Of a stretch of DNA of 64,000 bases, positions 54,919 to 63,023 are shown piece by piece. The translations under genes were made by a program, and so were the position numbers. Where the stretch lies: positions 9,556 to 73,555 of the forward strand of contig CAAGLK010000025.1 in the NCBI GenBank assembly GCA_900770765.1, written 5' to 3'. The notes under the pieces were generated by a model that was given only the letters and a program-made list of their open reading frames with translations, searched no databases and was not told where the DNA came from. This DNA is from Helicobacteraceae bacterium. GTDB lineage: Bacteria > Campylobacterota > Campylobacteria > Campylobacterales > Helicobacteraceae. How positions within the stretch are numbered: position 1 is the stretch's first letter; each line of letters begins with the position of its first letter.

Positions 54919-55109
54919 AATGCCTCCTAAAAATGTTTTAAAGTTTAGATTTTAAAAGATTCTATCTTAAATTAATAATCTTTGTGTAAAAAAAAGTAAA
55001 AAAAATGTTTAAGTGTGTAAAAATAACTCATAAGAAATTTTTATTTTTAGCGATTTTTTAAAATGTTAGGATTCTTATAAAACTTTGCAATAAACACAAA
55101 AAATTTTAT

Positions 55110-55115
55110 TATAAT
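55110..55115 (+). promoter_or_regulatory. -10 box of the antiporter gene
   Basis: TATAAT, about 26 bases before the apparent AUA start. A transcript beginning near 55122 would include the AAAAAGGA ribosome-binding site at 55127-55134 and only a ~20-nt leader. This supports initiation at 55141 rather than at the later ATG. Confidence 0.6.
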
Positions 55116-55140
55116 TTGCCTTTTTTAAAAAGGATTCCAC

Positions 55141-56856
55141 ATAGACTCATTACCGATTATTTTATCCACTCTTTTAATGGCTGTTATCTCTGGCATTGTT
55201 TTAAATAAACTTAAGATTCCAGCTATTATTGGCTATATTTTAACAGGCACGATAGCGGCGTATATCTTTGGGCTTCGTGTAGAGGATTCTACTGATTTAA
55301 ATCAAGCAGCTGAGCTTGGAATCGTGTTTTTAATGTTTATGATTGGGCTTGATTTTAGCTTTAAAAAAATTAAGCAAATGAAGCAAGAAGTGCTTGTTTT
55401 TGGTGGGTTACAAATTGGGCTATCAATTAGTGCGTTTTTTGCTGTGTGTTATTATTTATTAAGATTTGATTTTAACACTTCTTTAATTGTCGCTTGTGCG
55501 GTGTCTTTATCCTCTACGGCGATTGTTTTAAAGCATTTAAATGAAAGCAATCAAGCAAAAACGCCTTATGGAGAGGCCTCAGTTGGAATCTTAATTTTTC
55601 AAGATATTGCGGTAATTCCAATTTTACTTTTAATAAAACTTCTAAGCAGTAAGGATTTAAGCACAACAGAGCTTTTTTTAAACACAGGAATCTCGGCTAT
55701 TATTGTCGTGCTTTTATTAATTTTACCTGGTAGATTCTTAGCAAAATTTGCACTTCGCTCAAGTGCGAAGATGAAAACAGATGAGATTTTTGTAGGGGCG
55801 GTGTTTTTAATCGTGCTTGGGGCGGCTTATATTAGTGAGCATTTTGGCTTTTCTATGTCGCTTGGGGCGTTTTTAGCTGGTATGATTGTGTCAAACTCGC
55901 CTTATAAATATCAAGTCGCAAGTGTGCTTGTGTATTTTAAAGATTTGCTTTTGGGTGTGTTTTTTATAACTATTGGTATGCAAGTTGATGTGCTTTTTGC
56001 TCTTATTCACTTGCCTATTGTGCTTGTTTTAGTTGCACTTATGATTTTAGGCAAAACGCTTATTATGTTTTTAGCGCTTTGGGCTTTTAGAGGCGCTAGG
56101 ATAGCTATGCGTATAGCCTTGTCTCTATCGCAAATTGGGGAATTTTCCTTCGCTATTTTTCTTTTAGCAAGTCAATATAAAATTTTAAATTTAAAGCTAG
56201 ATGGCGGAATCTTAAGCTTAATTTTTGGGCAAGAGTTTTTAGCCTCTCTTGATTCCACACAAATTCATCAATTTTTAACTTTAATGGTGATTTTTTCAAT
56301 GGTCGCTACGCCTTTTATTTTAGAAAAGCTAGATTTTTGCACTGATTTTGCCTTAAAAATGCTAGGCTTAAGAAGCCGCTTAAAACCTAAGGATAATAGG
56401 GCGAATCTAGGCGATGAAGAAGCGGTAAATGAAGTGATAATTTGCGGTTATGGGCTTTTAGGAAAAAGTGTTTTAAATAGCTTGCAAGGCTCTAGCGTTA
56501 ATGTGCTTGTCGTGGATTCCAACTATGAAAGAGTGCAAAATGCACTAAAAGATGGTTGCAATATTATTTATGGAAACATCGCTGATAAAATGATTTTTAG
56601 AGAAATACAAGTGGAAAAATCAAGCGTAGTAATTTTATGCGTAGAATCTGCAAATACAATAGCAAGTGCCTGCCAGCATATAAGCGGAATCTCGCATTTT
56701 GTAAGAATTGTTGCAATAACCGATGATGACGCACTCGCTAAGTATTTGCAAAGCATAGGGATTTATGGTGTGGTAAATCAAACGCAAGAATGCGCTACGC
56801 TTTTATCTAATCTCGCACTAGAAGCACTAAGTGAACAAAAGGAAATACAAGAATAA
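55141..56856 (+). CDS. KefB/CPA2-type cation:proton antiporter with RCK domain, apparent AUA start
   Basis: About 571 residues from ATA at 55141. Residues ~5-385 are a sodium/hydrogen exchanger-type membrane domain (IPAIIGYILTGTIAAY, FLMFMIGLDFSF, SLGAFLAGMIVSNSPYK, RIALSLSQIGEFSFAIF). Residues ~415-550 are a TrkA-N nucleotide-binding domain (EVIICGYGLLGKSVLNSL). The first standard start is ATG at 55177, but it has no ribosome-binding site and would remove half of the first helix. Upstream in frame the sequence encodes IDSLPIILSTLLMAVI, and the leading ATA is preceded by AAAGGA at good spacing. Probable K+ efflux or pH homeostasis. Confidence 0.82.
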   Translation: MDSLPIILSTLLMAVISGIVLNKLKIPAIIGYILTGTIAAYIFGLRVEDSTDLNQAAELGIVFLMFMIGLDFSFKKIKQMKQEVLVFGGLQIGLSISAFFAVCYYLLRFDFNTSLIVACAVSLSSTAIVLKHLNESNQAKTPYGEASVGILIFQDIAVIPILLLIKLLSSKDLSTTELFLNTGISAIIVVLLLILPGRFLAKFALRSSAKMKTDEIFVGAVFLIVLGAAYISEHFGFSMSLGAFLAGMIVSNSPYKYQVASVLVYFKDLLLGVFFITIGMQVDVLFALIHLPIVLVLVALMILGKTLIMFLALWAFRGARIAMRIALSLSQIGEFSFAIFLLASQYKILNLKLDGGILSLIFGQEFLASLDSTQIHQFLTLMVIFSMVATPFILEKLDFCTDFALKMLGLRSRLKPKDNRANLGDEEAVNEVIICGYGLLGKSVLNSLQGSSVNVLVVDSNYERVQNALKDGCNIIYGNIADKMIFREIQVEKSSVVILCVESANTIASACQHISGISHFVRIVAITDDDALAKYLQSIGIYGVVNQTQECATLLSNLALEALSEQKEIQE

Positions 56857-56865
56857 GGAGTAAAT

Positions 56866-57411
56866 ATGACAAAATCGCAAAAGGAATTTTTACTAAATTC
56901 AATTCGCATAATAGAGGATTATCCACAGCCTGGAATCCTATTTCGCGATATTACAACGCTTATTAATAATAAGGAGGCTTTTGAGCGCGTAATTAATAGC
57001 TTAAAAGAGCGGTATGAATCTTATAATTTAGATTTTATAGCAGGCATTGAATCTAGGGGGTTTATTTTTGGTGCTGCTCTTGCTTATGCGCTAAATGTAG
57101 GATTCGTGCCAATTCGCAAAAAAGGCAAACTGCCCTATACGACAATTTCGCAAAAATACGCACTAGAATATGGCTTTAGCGAGATTGAAATACATATTGA
57201 TGCTTTTAGCGGCGTAGATACAAAAGAGCCAAAAGTGCTTTTAATAGATGATTTAATCGCCACAGGAGGCACGGCAGTCGCAGCGGCAAATTTAATAAAT
57301 CAAGCAGGGGCAAAATGTGTGGAATCTTGCTTTATTATTAATTTAGAGGATTTAGGCGGGGCTAAGATTTTAAGAGAAATCGCCCCATTTTATTCACTTT
57401 TAGATTTTTAA
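56866..57411 (+). CDS. apt: Adenine phosphoribosyltransferase
   Basis: 181 residues. Salvages adenine to AMP. PRPP-binding motif [20 protein letters not shown], with [20 protein letters not shown] and [11 protein letters not shown] in the standard order. Preceded by AAGGAG nine bases after the antiporter stop. Confidence 0.95.
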   Translation: MTKSQKEFLLNSIRIIEDYPQPGILFRDITTLINNKEAFERVINSLKERYESYNLDFIAGIESRGFIFGAALAYALNVGFVPIRKKGKLPYTTISQKYALEYGFSEIEIHIDAFSGVDTKEPKVLLIDDLIATGGTAVAAANLINQAGAKCVESCFIINLEDLGGAKILREIAPFYSLLDF

Positions 57412-57416
57412 GAAAA

Positions 57417-57463
57417 AAGGCGGAATCTTAAGCGGAATCTTAAAATTTAGGATTCCACCCTTT
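57417..57463. terminator. Bidirectional hairpin after apt
   Basis: AAAGGCGGAATC at the left can pair with GATTCCACCCTTT at the right, with one internal mismatch, and a second GCGGAATC lies in between as an alternative arm. It separates apt from the convergent flagellar-type gene. Built from the GGAATC word. Confidence 0.55.
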
Positions 57464-58136
57464 ATGCTTCTTTTTCAAATCGTGGATAAAACTTTTCTTT
57501 AGTTTCGCTAATTTTTAGCATATTATTAATATTTGTGATTTTATATAAATCATTTACAAACTGCTCCGCTCCGCTAGAATCCGTTAATAAAAAGCCGCTT
57601 TTACCATTTTCAAAAGATATTTTTTGCACAAAATCAATTCCAAGCTGCGATAAAGATAAAACTCCGCTATTTGTTTTTATTCCAACTTGTGTAAAATCTA
57701 GCTTGTTTAGCCCTTCACTTTCTAAAGAATTAGCATTGTTAAAAACGCTAGCCCTTTCTCCACTTAAACTTACATTAAACTCGCCATCGCCGCTATATAG
57801 CTCATTAACTCTTATATTTTTGCCAGAGTAAAAATCTAAAGAAATAGAGCCATCGTTATTTAATTTCATACCTTTTAAATAATCTAGTGAATTTGAAATT
57901 GTGTTTATGTATTTTAAAGCATCGCTAGAGTTTAGCCCAGCTTGAAATTGCTTTAGTGCATTTTCGCTAAATTCCATCCCTGTAATTTGCTGGAATTCTC
58001 TTTTTATTTGAAGTCTATTTTCAAAGCTATCATCTGCAAAATAATTATGATACATAGCATTAAAGCGGTATTTTAAATCACTCTCAAAGGATTTTTTAAA
58101 GTCTTTTTCAAAAGATTCCATATCTTTATATGCCAT
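57462..58136 (-). CDS. Unknown protein of a sigma-28-controlled pair (second gene)
   Basis: 224 residues from MAYKDMESF. The start overlaps the upstream gene by 11 bases. A longer start would lie wholly inside that gene. There is no signal peptide or membrane helix. The N-terminal ~75 residues are helical and charged (FEKDFKKSFESDLKYRFNAM). The remainder alternates short strands and polar turns (SISLDFYSGKNIRVNELYSG, FNVSLSGERASVFNNANSLE), Asn/Ser-rich like flagellar hook or secreted proteins. I recognise no family. Control by the flagellar sigma factor upstream suggests a flagellum-associated or flagellum-exported protein. Confidence 0.65.
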   Translation of the reverse strand: MAYKDMESFEKDFKKSFESDLKYRFNAMYHNYFADDSFENRLQIKREFQQITGMEFSENALKQFQAGLNSSDALKYINTISNSLDYLKGMKLNNDGSISLDFYSGKNIRVNELYSGDGEFNVSLSGERASVFNNANSLESEGLNKLDFTQVGIKTNSGVLSLSQLGIDFVQKISFENGKSGFLLTDSSGAEQFVNDLYKITNINNMLKISETKEKFYPRFEKEA

Positions 58137-58503
58137 TATCGTTTTGTAAATCAATAAATACTTCCATTTCCCCAACAGGAGTGTTAAGATATTTTGAATC
58201 ACCAGTTTTATTTAATGATGGACTTTCGTTATGAGCTTCTAAAATGGTGTAAGTTTTATTATATTTAGCTAAATCTCCTTTAACAAATTCGCCTGGATTA
58301 TAAAATTTACTTGAGCGGTTAAAATATCGGCTACTATCGCTAAAAATGCTACTAATCATACTTTTTAAATTGCTAATTATTTTTTCTTCTTGCTCTTTTT
58401 GCACTTTTGCCTTGTATTCTTCGCTATTTATTGTTTCTATTGCCCTTTGCAGTGCTTCTTTACCTAGTTTAATAGGAGAGTTTATGTTTGTATTAATTTG
58501 CAT
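58126..58503 (-). CDS. Unknown protein of a sigma-28-controlled pair (first gene)
   Basis: 125 residues from MQINTNINSPIKLG, chosen because AAAGGAG stands at ideal distance. A 13-codon longer reading would start inside the promoter. The N-terminus is polar without a Sec signal, followed by a charged helix (EALQRAIETINSEEYKAKVQ) and a Ser/Asn/Tyr-rich region. This N-terminal composition is like substrates of flagellar export, but no family is recognised. A clear sigma-28 promoter lies 30-56 bases upstream. Confidence 0.68.
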   Translation of the reverse strand: MQINTNINSPIKLGKEALQRAIETINSEEYKAKVQKEQEEKIISNLKSMISSIFSDSSRYFNRSSKFYNPGEFVKGDLAKYNKTYTILEAHNESPSLNKTGDSKYLNTPVGEMEVFIDLQNDNGI

Positions 58504-58532
58504 TTGAAACTCCTTTGTTGAAATTATTTTAT

Positions 58533-58559
58533 ATATCGGCATAAGTTAAATTTTATTTA
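58533..58559 (-). promoter_or_regulatory. Sigma-28 (FliA) promoter
   Basis: On the minus strand TAAATAAA, an 11-base spacer and GCCGATAT. The consensus is TAAAGTTT-N11-GCCGATAA; the -10 matches 7 of 8 and the spacing is exact. It overlaps the last bases of murG and serves the two unknown genes downstream. Confidence 0.7.
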
Positions 58560-59705
58560 ACCTTTTTTGCTTTGTAATTTCTCTAAAATTGTGTTGCACA
58601 TTTGCTTCGTGGCGTCTTTTGCGCATTCTTTTTGTAGATTCTGGCTTATTTCTTTTATATTTTCTTTTGTAAAATCTATCGCCTTTTGTAAAACTTCTAA
58701 AAATAAATCTTGCTCCAAGCAGATAAAGCCTAAGCCCTTATCCTCTAAAAATTTCGCATTATAATACTGATGATTTCCTGCCGCATAAGGATAAGGCACA
58801 AATAAAGCTGGGATTCCACCCGCACACAGCTCCCATAGTGAGCTAGCCCCAGCTCTGCATACTGCAAAGTCGCTAATGCTTAGAATCTCTGGCATTTTAT
58901 CACTAAAGGCAAATAGTAAAACATCCACGCTAGAATCGCTAGAATCTAAATTATCTAAAAGTGCTAAATTACTATCTTTTTGCAAAATTTCTAAATCGCT
59001 TTGTAAGATTCCATCTTTTAGGATTCCAACTTTTAGTGGAAGCTCTAAATATTCCCTTGCCACTCTTAAAAAATCGCTTTTGCCACATTGATGTAAAATA
59101 AAGATTCCATCGCGCACTAAAGATTCCGCCGCACTTAAGCAAAAAGAATTAATTGCCTTCGCACCTTGTGAGCCGCCCATAAATAAGACTTTTTTAATAT
59201 CATCTCTAACTCTAGCTTTTTTAAAAAATTCTAATCTAGTTGGGTAAAAATGCACGGGTGATTCTTTTAGATAAGAGGAAAAAAATATTGTCGCTTTATT
59301 TTTTAGGACTCTATTTAACCGCCCAATTTGTGCATTTTGCTCATGAATTATAAGTGGAATCCTTAAAAAAACAGCGGCAAAGCTAGCTGGAGCTGCAGAA
59401 TATCCGCCAACTGATATTATAAAATCTGGCTTAAATTCCCTTAGGATTCTTAGCGCTTCTAAAAACGCCTTAAATTGCTTAAAAATGGAGGTAAAAAATG
59501 CAAAGCCTTTTTTATTTACCACGCCTTGTGTTTTTAGAAAATGTGCTTTTAAAAAGCTAGAATCTTTTTTAAAATATTCCTTATCTTGCCCACCACTTGA
59601 GCCTATAAAGACGCATTTAAAGCCCCTGTTTGTGAATTCATCTAAAAATGCTTTTGCTACGCTTAAATGCCCACCAGTTCCGCCACCTGTGATTATTGCT
59701 TTCAT
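58557..59705 (-). CDS. murG: UDP-N-acetylglucosamine transferase MurG
   Basis: 382 residues. Adds GlcNAc to lipid I to give lipid II at the inner face of the membrane. GGGTGGHLSVAKAFLDE at the N-terminus, PLIIHEQNAQIGRLNR in the membrane-association area, MGGSQGAKAIN at the start of the second lobe, and AVCRAGASSLWELCAGGIPA. All are MurG landmarks. It has a TG-rich AT leader and stands alone upstream. Confidence 0.93.
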   Translation of the reverse strand: MKAIITGGGTGGHLSVAKAFLDEFTNRGFKCVFIGSSGGQDKEYFKKDSSFLKAHFLKTQGVVNKKGFAFFTSIFKQFKAFLEALRILREFKPDFIISVGGYSAAPASFAAVFLRIPLIIHEQNAQIGRLNRVLKNKATIFFSSYLKESPVHFYPTRLEFFKKARVRDDIKKVLFMGGSQGAKAINSFCLSAAESLVRDGIFILHQCGKSDFLRVAREYLELPLKVGILKDGILQSDLEILQKDSNLALLDNLDSSDSSVDVLLFAFSDKMPEILSISDFAVCRAGASSLWELCAGGIPALFVPYPYAAGNHQYYNAKFLEDKGLGFICLEQDLFLEVLQKAIDFTKENIKEISQNLQKECAKDATKQMCNTILEKLQSKKG

Positions 59706-59880
59706 TAAACTAACCTTAAATTTTTGTAAAATTGTAACATAGCTTAACGATTTGTAGCTTTTCTTATAAAAATTAATATAATTTTTAAGGATTCCAACTA
59801 AAAAGTTAAAAAAAACCTCACTTTTTTATAGGAAAGTTGTCAAAAAATGCTAAGATATATAAATTTTACAAGGAGTATTT

Positions 59881-60360
59881 ATGGAAAATTTAGAAAATGT
59901 ATTTGATATTAAACGCCTTACAATGTCTATTTTAATGACGCCAACGGTGGCTAATTTTAAGGGTAGGGTGCATGGAGGAGATTTGCTAAAGCTACTTGAC
60001 CAAGTGGCGTATTCTTGTGCGGCTAGATATTGTGGGCAGTATGTCGTTACGCTTTCTGTGGATAGTGTTACTTTTAAATATCCTATTGAAGTGGGAAATA
60101 TGGTAACTTTTCTAGCCGCAGTTAATTACACAGGGAATAGTTCTTTAGAAGTTGGTATTAAAGTTATTGCAGAAAATATCCAGCAGCGAACGGTTATGCA
60201 CACAAATAGTGCATATTTTACGATGGTATGTGTAGATAAAGATGGAAAGCCTGCAAAGGTCCCACCACTAGAGCCGCAAACTGATATAGAAAAACGCCGC
60301 TTTAGAAACGCACAAAAACGCAAAGAGGCTAGAATCGCACTTTCAAATAAGCATAATTAG
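59881..60360 (+). CDS. Acyl-CoA thioesterase, YciA-like hotdog fold
   Basis: 159 residues. LMTPTVANFKGRVHGGDLLKL contains the HGG loop, with the catalytic Asp in LLKLLDQVAY and the VTLSVDSVTF strand typical of the YciA/BACH group. The C-terminal tail is basic (RRFRNAQKRKEARIALS). Hydrolyses acyl-CoA thioesters; substrate range not evident. Preceded by AAGGAG and an AT-rich promoter region. Confidence 0.87.
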   Translation: MENLENVFDIKRLTMSILMTPTVANFKGRVHGGDLLKLLDQVAYSCAARYCGQYVVTLSVDSVTFKYPIEVGNMVTFLAAVNYTGNSSLEVGIKVIAENIQQRTVMHTNSAYFTMVCVDKDGKPAKVPPLEPQTDIEKRRFRNAQKRKEARIALSNKHN

Positions 60361-60391
60361 CTTATAATCTCTTTCTTAAAAGGAAGAGATT

Positions 60392-60730
60392 ATGCAAAAA
60401 GATTTGACACAAGATATACAAGATATTAAGCTACAAATAATAAAGCGGCAATTTAGTATATTTTGTAAGCAAAATCAAAAAGCCCTAGCACTAATTTTTA
60501 AAGCCTTAATAAAAGGTGAAAAACAATTAAAAGAATATAAAAAGCTAGAATCTAAAGAGATTTTAGAAACAAAACAAGATTTAAAAGAATCTAAAAATTC
60601 ACAAGAAAAAGAATCTTTAAAAGAGCTAGAATCCGCACAAAAGCTAGAATCCACAATAGAAACTAAAAATGAAAAAAGCGCCCCACGCTACACTGCTACT
60701 ACAATCACACCGCTAAATTTGGAGGGATAA
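60392..60730 (+). CDS. Small charged protein of unknown function
   Basis: 112 residues. The N-terminal ~50 residues form a basic helical region (LKLQIIKRQFSIFCKQNQKA). From about residue 52 the sequence is a low-complexity Lys/Glu/Ser stretch with repeated KLES or ELES units, whose DNA is repeated copies of AGCTAGAATC. The tail (APRYTATTITPLNLEG) is different. It has a GGAAGAG box and its stop overlaps the trmL ATG, so it is probably translated. No function known. Confidence 0.6.
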   Translation: MQKDLTQDIQDIKLQIIKRQFSIFCKQNQKALALIFKALIKGEKQLKEYKKLESKEILETKQDLKESKNSQEKESLKELESAQKLESTIETKNEKSAPRYTATTITPLNLEG

Positions 60731-61194
60731 TGCAATTTCACATAGTTTTACACCAGCCACGGATTCCGCAAAATACGGGTAATATTGGGCGGTTATGCTT
60801 TTCTAGTGATTCTGTGCTGCATTTAATTTATCCGCTTGGTTTTAGCATTTCACAAAAAGAATTAAAACGCGCTGGGATGGATTATTGGCAGCATTTAGAG
60901 CTCCGCACTTATGAAAATGAAGCGGCATTTTTTGAATCTCAATTAGCAGAGATTCCACATATTTATTTGACAACAAAAACGCAAACGCCCTATTATAAAG
61001 CCCCTTTAAGTAAAGGTGCGTATTTGCACTTTGGGCGAGAGGATGCGGGGCTAAGTGGTGAGATTTTAGAAGCAAATAAAAATTTTCTTTTTACTATTCC
61101 TATGAAAAATAATGCAAGGAGTCTAAATCTTGCCACAAGCGTTGGGATAGTGCTTTATGAAGGAATCCGTCAAAGAGATTTTAAAGGATTGTAG
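60730..61194 (+). CDS. trmL: tRNA (cytidine/uridine-34-2'-O)-methyltransferase TrmL
   Basis: 154 residues, minimal SPOUT methyltransferase. QPRIPQNTGNIGRLCFSSD, LHFGREDAGLSGEIL and MKNNARSLNLATSVGIVLYE form the trefoil-knot SAM site. Modifies the wobble base of tRNA-Leu isoacceptors. Stop TAG overlaps the GTG start of the next gene. Confidence 0.92.
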   Translation: MQFHIVLHQPRIPQNTGNIGRLCFSSDSVLHLIYPLGFSISQKELKRAGMDYWQHLELRTYENEAAFFESQLAEIPHIYLTTKTQTPYYKAPLSKGAYLHFGREDAGLSGEILEANKNFLFTIPMKNNARSLNLATSVGIVLYEGIRQRDFKGL

Positions 61195-62045
61195 TGGAAT
61201 CTAAAAATTTATTTTCACAAATATTTTTAGCACTAGACGCAAAAACTGCAGAGGAAAAATGTAATCTAACACAAGAAATTTATAAAAATTTTGAAAATCT
61301 AAATTTAGATAAAGATACAGAGATTTTAGAGCTTAGGATTCCAACCTATGCGAATTTTTGTCAAATCGTAGAGCCAAAAAGAGTTCCACAAGGAAAATAT
61401 TTAAAAAGCGATTTAAATGCTGCACATTTGCTTCACTCACTAGCGCATATTGAATTTTCCGCTATTGATTTAGCCCTTGATTGCGCTTATCGCTTTAGAA
61501 ATTTACCAAAAAATTATTATTTTGATTGGATTAGTGTGGCAAATGAGGAAGTAGGGCATTTTATGCAGCTTAAAAATATCTTAGAATCTTTAGGCTTTAA
61601 ATATGGTGATTTTTTCGTCCATAGCGTTTTATTTGATAGCTTAAAAAAATGTAATGTTTTATTAGATAGAATCGCACTTGTGCCGCGTGGTATGGAAGCT
61701 GTGGGGCTTGATGTGAATCCCTTTTTGTGTGCTAAAGTGCAAAATAGTAAGCATAAAATTAAAAATGAATTATTACAAGTGCTAAAAATAATTTTAAATG
61801 ATGAAATAAGCCATGTAAAAAAGGGCGATATATGGTTTAAATATTTTTGCGATACATTTAAGATTCCAGCTAATTTAAGAGAAAAAACATATATAGATAT
61901 TTTAAAAAAATATAATTTTTCCTTCCCAAAGGCAAATGCTACTTTAAATGAAACTGCAAGATTAAAAGCAGGCTTTAGTAAAAGTGAATTAGAGCTTTTG
62001 AAGCTGGAATCCAAAAACGCTTTTGTCTCTAGGAATCCTAAATAA
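61194..62045 (+). CDS. DUF455 ferritin-like protein (MiaE-like)
   Basis: 283 residues, GTG start inside the trmL stop (TAGTG). Four-helix ferritin-like fold with carboxylate and His ligands in three places: HSLAHIEFSAIDLALD, VANEEVGHFMQLKN and NDEISHVKKGDIWF. This is the pattern of a di-iron site. The DUF455 group is related to the tRNA hydroxylase MiaE. Coupling to trmL hints at tRNA modification but does not prove it. Confidence 0.8.
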   Translation: MESKNLFSQIFLALDAKTAEEKCNLTQEIYKNFENLNLDKDTEILELRIPTYANFCQIVEPKRVPQGKYLKSDLNAAHLLHSLAHIEFSAIDLALDCAYRFRNLPKNYYFDWISVANEEVGHFMQLKNILESLGFKYGDFFVHSVLFDSLKKCNVLLDRIALVPRGMEAVGLDVNPFLCAKVQNSKHKIKNELLQVLKIILNDEISHVKKGDIWFKYFCDTFKIPANLREKTYIDILKKYNFSFPKANATLNETARLKAGFSKSELELLKLESKNAFVSRNPK

Positions 62046-62085
62046 AAAGTGATTTAAATTTTAAGATTCTGGCTTTTAAATGCGA

Positions 62086-62178
62086 AGTGTGTTGTGATTG
62101 TCTTTGAAACAATTAGGAAGAATTTGCTTGCAAATTCAGGTCTCCTACTCTTGTTGATAAAGACAAGCACAACACACT
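62086..62178 (+). ncRNA. Long hairpin, candidate small RNA
   Basis: Nested perfect stems: AGTGTGTTGTG/CACAACACACT (11 bp), TTGTCTTT/AAAGACAA (8 bp), AACAA/TTGTT, AGGA/TCCT, and an apical AATTTG-CTTG-CAAATT with a stable-type CUUG loop. The arms continue outward: 62063-62079 pairs with 62190-62206 over 17 positions with one G-U. G-U pairs favour the plus strand. The unpaired CAGGTC/TCTCCTACTC side contains an anti-Shine-Dalgarno-like UCUCCU. It lies between convergent genes, 40 bases after the DUF455 stop. Confidence 0.55.
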
Positions 62179-62194
62179 TAAAAGCGAAATTAAA

Positions 62195-62224
62195 AGCTAG
62201 AATCTTTAATTTAAGATTCTAGCT
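62195..62224. terminator. Hairpin at the end of flgG
   Basis: AGCTAGAATCTT and AAGATTCTAGCT form a perfect 12-bp stem with a 6-base loop, overlapping the flgG stop codon. Bidirectional between flgG and the DUF455/hairpin-RNA unit. Another inverted pair of TAGAATC. Confidence 0.7.
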
Positions 62225-63011
62225 ATCGTTTTAGTTGATTTACGGTTTGTAGCATCGCATCGGCTGTTTGAATAGATTTAGAGTTTGCCTCATACGCCCT
62301 TTGCCCTACGATTAAATCCGTCATTTCCTCCACTAATTTCACATTACTAGTTTCTACGAATCCTTGTCTAAGCTGGCCAAATCCATTAAGCCCCGGAGTG
62401 CCGACAATCGGGTCGCCAGAAGCGTTAGTGTTAAGATACAAATTATCCCCTAGTGCGTGAAGCCCAGCTGGATTTATGAAATTAACTGTTTCAATTTGCC
62501 CTAGCTGATTTACCTCTGTCTCATTTCCTTGCACCACCGTTACCGTGCCGTCTGTGCCGATATTAATTTGTGTCGCATCATCTGGGATTGTGATATTTGG
62601 CACTAGTAAATAGCCTTGAGAATTTACGACATTTCCCTCATCATCTCGCTTAAAAGAGCCATCGCGGCTATAAGCAATAGTGCCATCTGGAAGCTCTATT
62701 TGAAAGAATCCATTTCCTGTAATTGCTATATCTAAATTCTGCTCTGTCTCTTTAAAGTTACCTTGTGAAAATATCTTTTGCACCGAAGTTGGTCGCACAC
62801 CCAAGCCCACTTCAATGCCTGTTGGACTAAGAGTCGTTTCACTCGTGCTTGAACCTGCATATTGCAGCACTTGATGAAAAAGGTCGGCGAATTCCGCTCT
62901 CTCTTTTCTATAGCCATAAGTATTTACATTTGAAATATTATTTGAAGTTACATCAATTTGTAATTGCTGGCCTAACATCCCCGTTGTCGCTGTGTAAAGT
63001 GCTCTCATCAT
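62223..63011 (-). CDS. flgG: Flagellar distal rod protein FlgG
   Basis: 262 residues, the standard FlgG size. N-terminal MRALYTATTGMLGQQLQIDV and SNNISNVNTYGYRKERAEF, then the GNGFFQIELPDGTIAYSRDG block in the middle, and the C-terminal GFVETSNVKLVEEMTDLIV. All are FlgG signatures. Exported by the flagellar type III system. It follows the FlgF-type gene by 12 bases and is expressed from the sigma-54 promoter upstream. Confidence 0.93.
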   Translation of the reverse strand: MMRALYTATTGMLGQQLQIDVTSNNISNVNTYGYRKERAEFADLFHQVLQYAGSSTSETTLSPTGIEVGLGVRPTSVQKIFSQGNFKETEQNLDIAITGNGFFQIELPDGTIAYSRDGSFKRDDEGNVVNSQGYLLVPNITIPDDATQINIGTDGTVTVVQGNETEVNQLGQIETVNFINPAGLHALGDNLYLNTNASGDPIVGTPGLNGFGQLRQGFVETSNVKLVEEMTDLIVGQRAYEANSKSIQTADAMLQTVNQLKR

Positions 63012-63023
63012 TTTAAATCCTTT

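Noticed and set aside
62086..62178. Possible SRP (4.5S) RNA
   Set aside because: It contains CAGGTC, but the conserved GGAAG loop and flanking SRP motif are not in the right arrangement at the apex.
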